DNA of 64,000 nt from Liolophura sinensis (Eukaryota > Mollusca > Polyplacophora > Chitonida > Chitonidae): NCBI RefSeq assembly GCF_032854445.1, contig NC_088301.1, positions 55,291,187 to 55,355,186 of the forward strand. Reading direction: 5' to 3'. The stretch's first letter is position 1; the number at the start of each line of letters is the position of its first letter. The translations under genes and the position numbers were made by a program. Below the pieces are notes generated by a model. The model had not been told where the DNA came from. It did not search any database and saw only the letters and a list, made by a program, of their open reading frames with translations. Of the stretch, positions 61,901 to 64,000 are shown one piece after another.

Positions 61901-64000
61901 GCAGATTTAAAGTCAAAGCTCTGATTGTGACATATAGTCTGCAGATTTAAAGTCAAAGCTCAGATGTGACATATAGTCTGCAGATTTAAAGTCAAAGCTC
62001 TGATGTGATATAGTCTGCAGATTTAAAGTCAAAGCTCTGATGTGACATATAGTCTGCAGATTTAAAGTCAAAGCTCTGCTGTGACATATAGTCTGCAGAT
62101 TTAAAGTCAAAGCTCTGATGTGACATATAGTCTGCAGATTTAAAGTCAAAGTTCTGATGTGACATGCAGCCCATTGATTTAAAGTCAGAGATATAACTCT
62201 ACCTGGGGATGAGACATAGACCATGAGAGTTGATCACTCCATTGCCTTTGAGAACCAAACACACATGTAATTACCAGTTATGCAGACAGTGAATAGCTCT
62301 TGCCATGCTCAGAATATACATGTAAACCTTTATATTTTTTACATATTTACAGATTGAAGATATTCCAAATGGAACTTACACCTTACGATTCCACTCCGTG
62401 GGAAAATTGGATATGTTCAAGCAAATGGAAAAGATGTTACATCGAAGGTAAAATATCTGTAAAAGTTGTGTTTTCCATTTTCTATATTATATGTATGTAC
62501 CTGAGTATGTTTTTCGAAGAAACAATAAGCAAATCAGCATTTCAGGAGTTGGCAAATTCACACAGGTTTGGACTGGACAATTTGGGTGGAGGCTCTCATA
62601 AACCTGGGTGTCTGAAAGATGAGATTTTGTACATTTGTTCTGTGCACTTAACTGTACCATTAGCCAGCTCCAGTAAAATGAAGTATTTTATCTATGTTAA
62701 GTTGGGAATGCCTCAACCTTAATCTTGAATAAACTTGCATGAACTTGCAACACTCTCTAATTGCAAATTGAGTTTGGTATGATCCCAATTGTTATTGGGA
62801 TGTATTGTTACTTTATATCGGACAATATTACATTGTTGTCTAGTGTCATACTCAAAGAATGTTTCACATATTGGGGAGGTAAGTTATTAATTCCCAGGGT
62901 TAAATAGCCACCTTCTGGCTAGTACTGTTGGAGATTCCAACATTAGACAAGTACACCAGATTGCTGCAAGACTTTAACAAATCCTGGTTAACAGCCACAG
63001 TCAACTGTGTATTGTCGCTAAGCCCTACAAACAGTGTGAGAAGGGGAATCCAGAACTTACCTGTCCAAAAATTTCTGTTATATATCATGCAAATGTCATG
63101 TAATTGTTCATTGCCACATGTTCATGTATTGTAGTATTACAGTATGTTGTACAAACACGTTGAGAAAGAGCTTTTTATTTCTTATTCCAGCTTGACTCTC
63201 TGTACAAAAAACAAAAGGAAGTGTCTGAGCGATATCATATGCACCAAACCGAGGCTCCAGTGACTGTCACCAATAACAAGCTGATCTTACACATGAAGAA
63301 TCAAGAGATCTGTGGGTTTGCTTTACTAGACTCCAAGTACACGGAGAGGTGAAGTCCAAGGCTGAGAAAGAGGAGGAGGAGACAGTAAGGCAACACCTGT
63401 GCAACACCTTAGAACCACTAACAAGGTCTATGCTGATGAAGGAGATGGAGATTGTAGGATGGTCTCAGAACCTACTGGAGAATGCTAGTGGCCAGGTAAG
63501 ACACATTAGACACAAAATATCATTTGGAAAATGAAACCCACTGAAAGATCCTCCACAGCTAGATGAACAAAACCGTGCTCTGGGGATAGTGGAATAGTAC
63601 TCTACAATTCTACATCTCTACATTTTCTCTAAATCTTCAAGCTTTTTGACCTCTAAAAGATCACGAGGAACTGGGTACAACTCTACACAGTCAACCTACT
63701 GGTAGTGCCTATGTTAAATAATTTGACAAAACCTTACAATCTTGAACAAATGGTGGCGTCAGATCAGATTCAGTTACATGTAGGTTGACTACGACTGGTG
63801 GTAAGTGAGCAGTTACTTAGAAATGTGACTGTCATGTGACATGTAATATACTTATACTAAAACTTTCCCATACTTATGAAAGCAAAAATAATTAAGTCAT
63901 TCTAGTACTTATTTCTGTTTGTTTATTAATTGTGGTTTACAGGAAGTAACCTTTCCCGCTGGAATGTGACAGGGAACTGGAAGGTCAGTGAGGGTGGGTA

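Overview
This is a window of animal nuclear DNA: AT-rich, with small exons joined by GT/AG introns and much repeat-filled non-coding sequence. Short interspersed elements with tRNA-type promoters, of kinds I associate with molluscs, and the gene content (a metazoan universal stress protein, a DUF1399 protein, a Dpy-30 motif protein) point to a lophotrochozoan, most likely a mollusc. That placement is inference. A 200-base run of N at 7202-7401 marks an assembly gap.

Layout. At the left edge (829-1797, minus) are the first two exons of a secreted or lysosomal acid lipase; the rest lies off the window. A small TPR protein gene follows on the plus strand (4219-9675); its last codons and stop have been amplified into a 56-bp minisatellite just downstream. 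Around it lie a transposase relic, a MITE and a tRNA-like element. From 10.3 to 16.5 kb I see no gene. A universal stress protein gene (16573-26283, minus, four exons) spans almost 10 kb. From 26.3 to 35.2 kb there is only non-coding, repeat-bearing DNA. A 42-bp tandem array follows (about 35.2-37.3 kb), then a DUF1399 glycine-rich protein gene (37968-41586, minus) with a Gly/Cys tail. After a SINE and a fold-back element comes a ten-exon POGLUT1 gene (45724-49946, minus). Divergent from it is a three-exon Dpy-30 motif gene (51201-52853, plus). The right end holds most of a large plus-strand gene (55796 to beyond 64000). It encodes a predicted N-myristoylated protein with three internal repeats, a malectin-like region and the start of an F-box-associated (FBA) type domain.

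The genes do not form a pathway; they are ordinary eukaryotic neighbours. Two themes stand out. Several otherwise intact genes are broken by single-base differences in short homopolymers, which looks more like assembly error than gene decay. Minisatellites also sit in or beside genes: one derived from a stop-codon exon, one with a 42-bp period that keeps long open frames, and one inside an intron. The best candidates for something undescribed are the repeat + malectin-like + FBA-like architecture and the 42-bp array.
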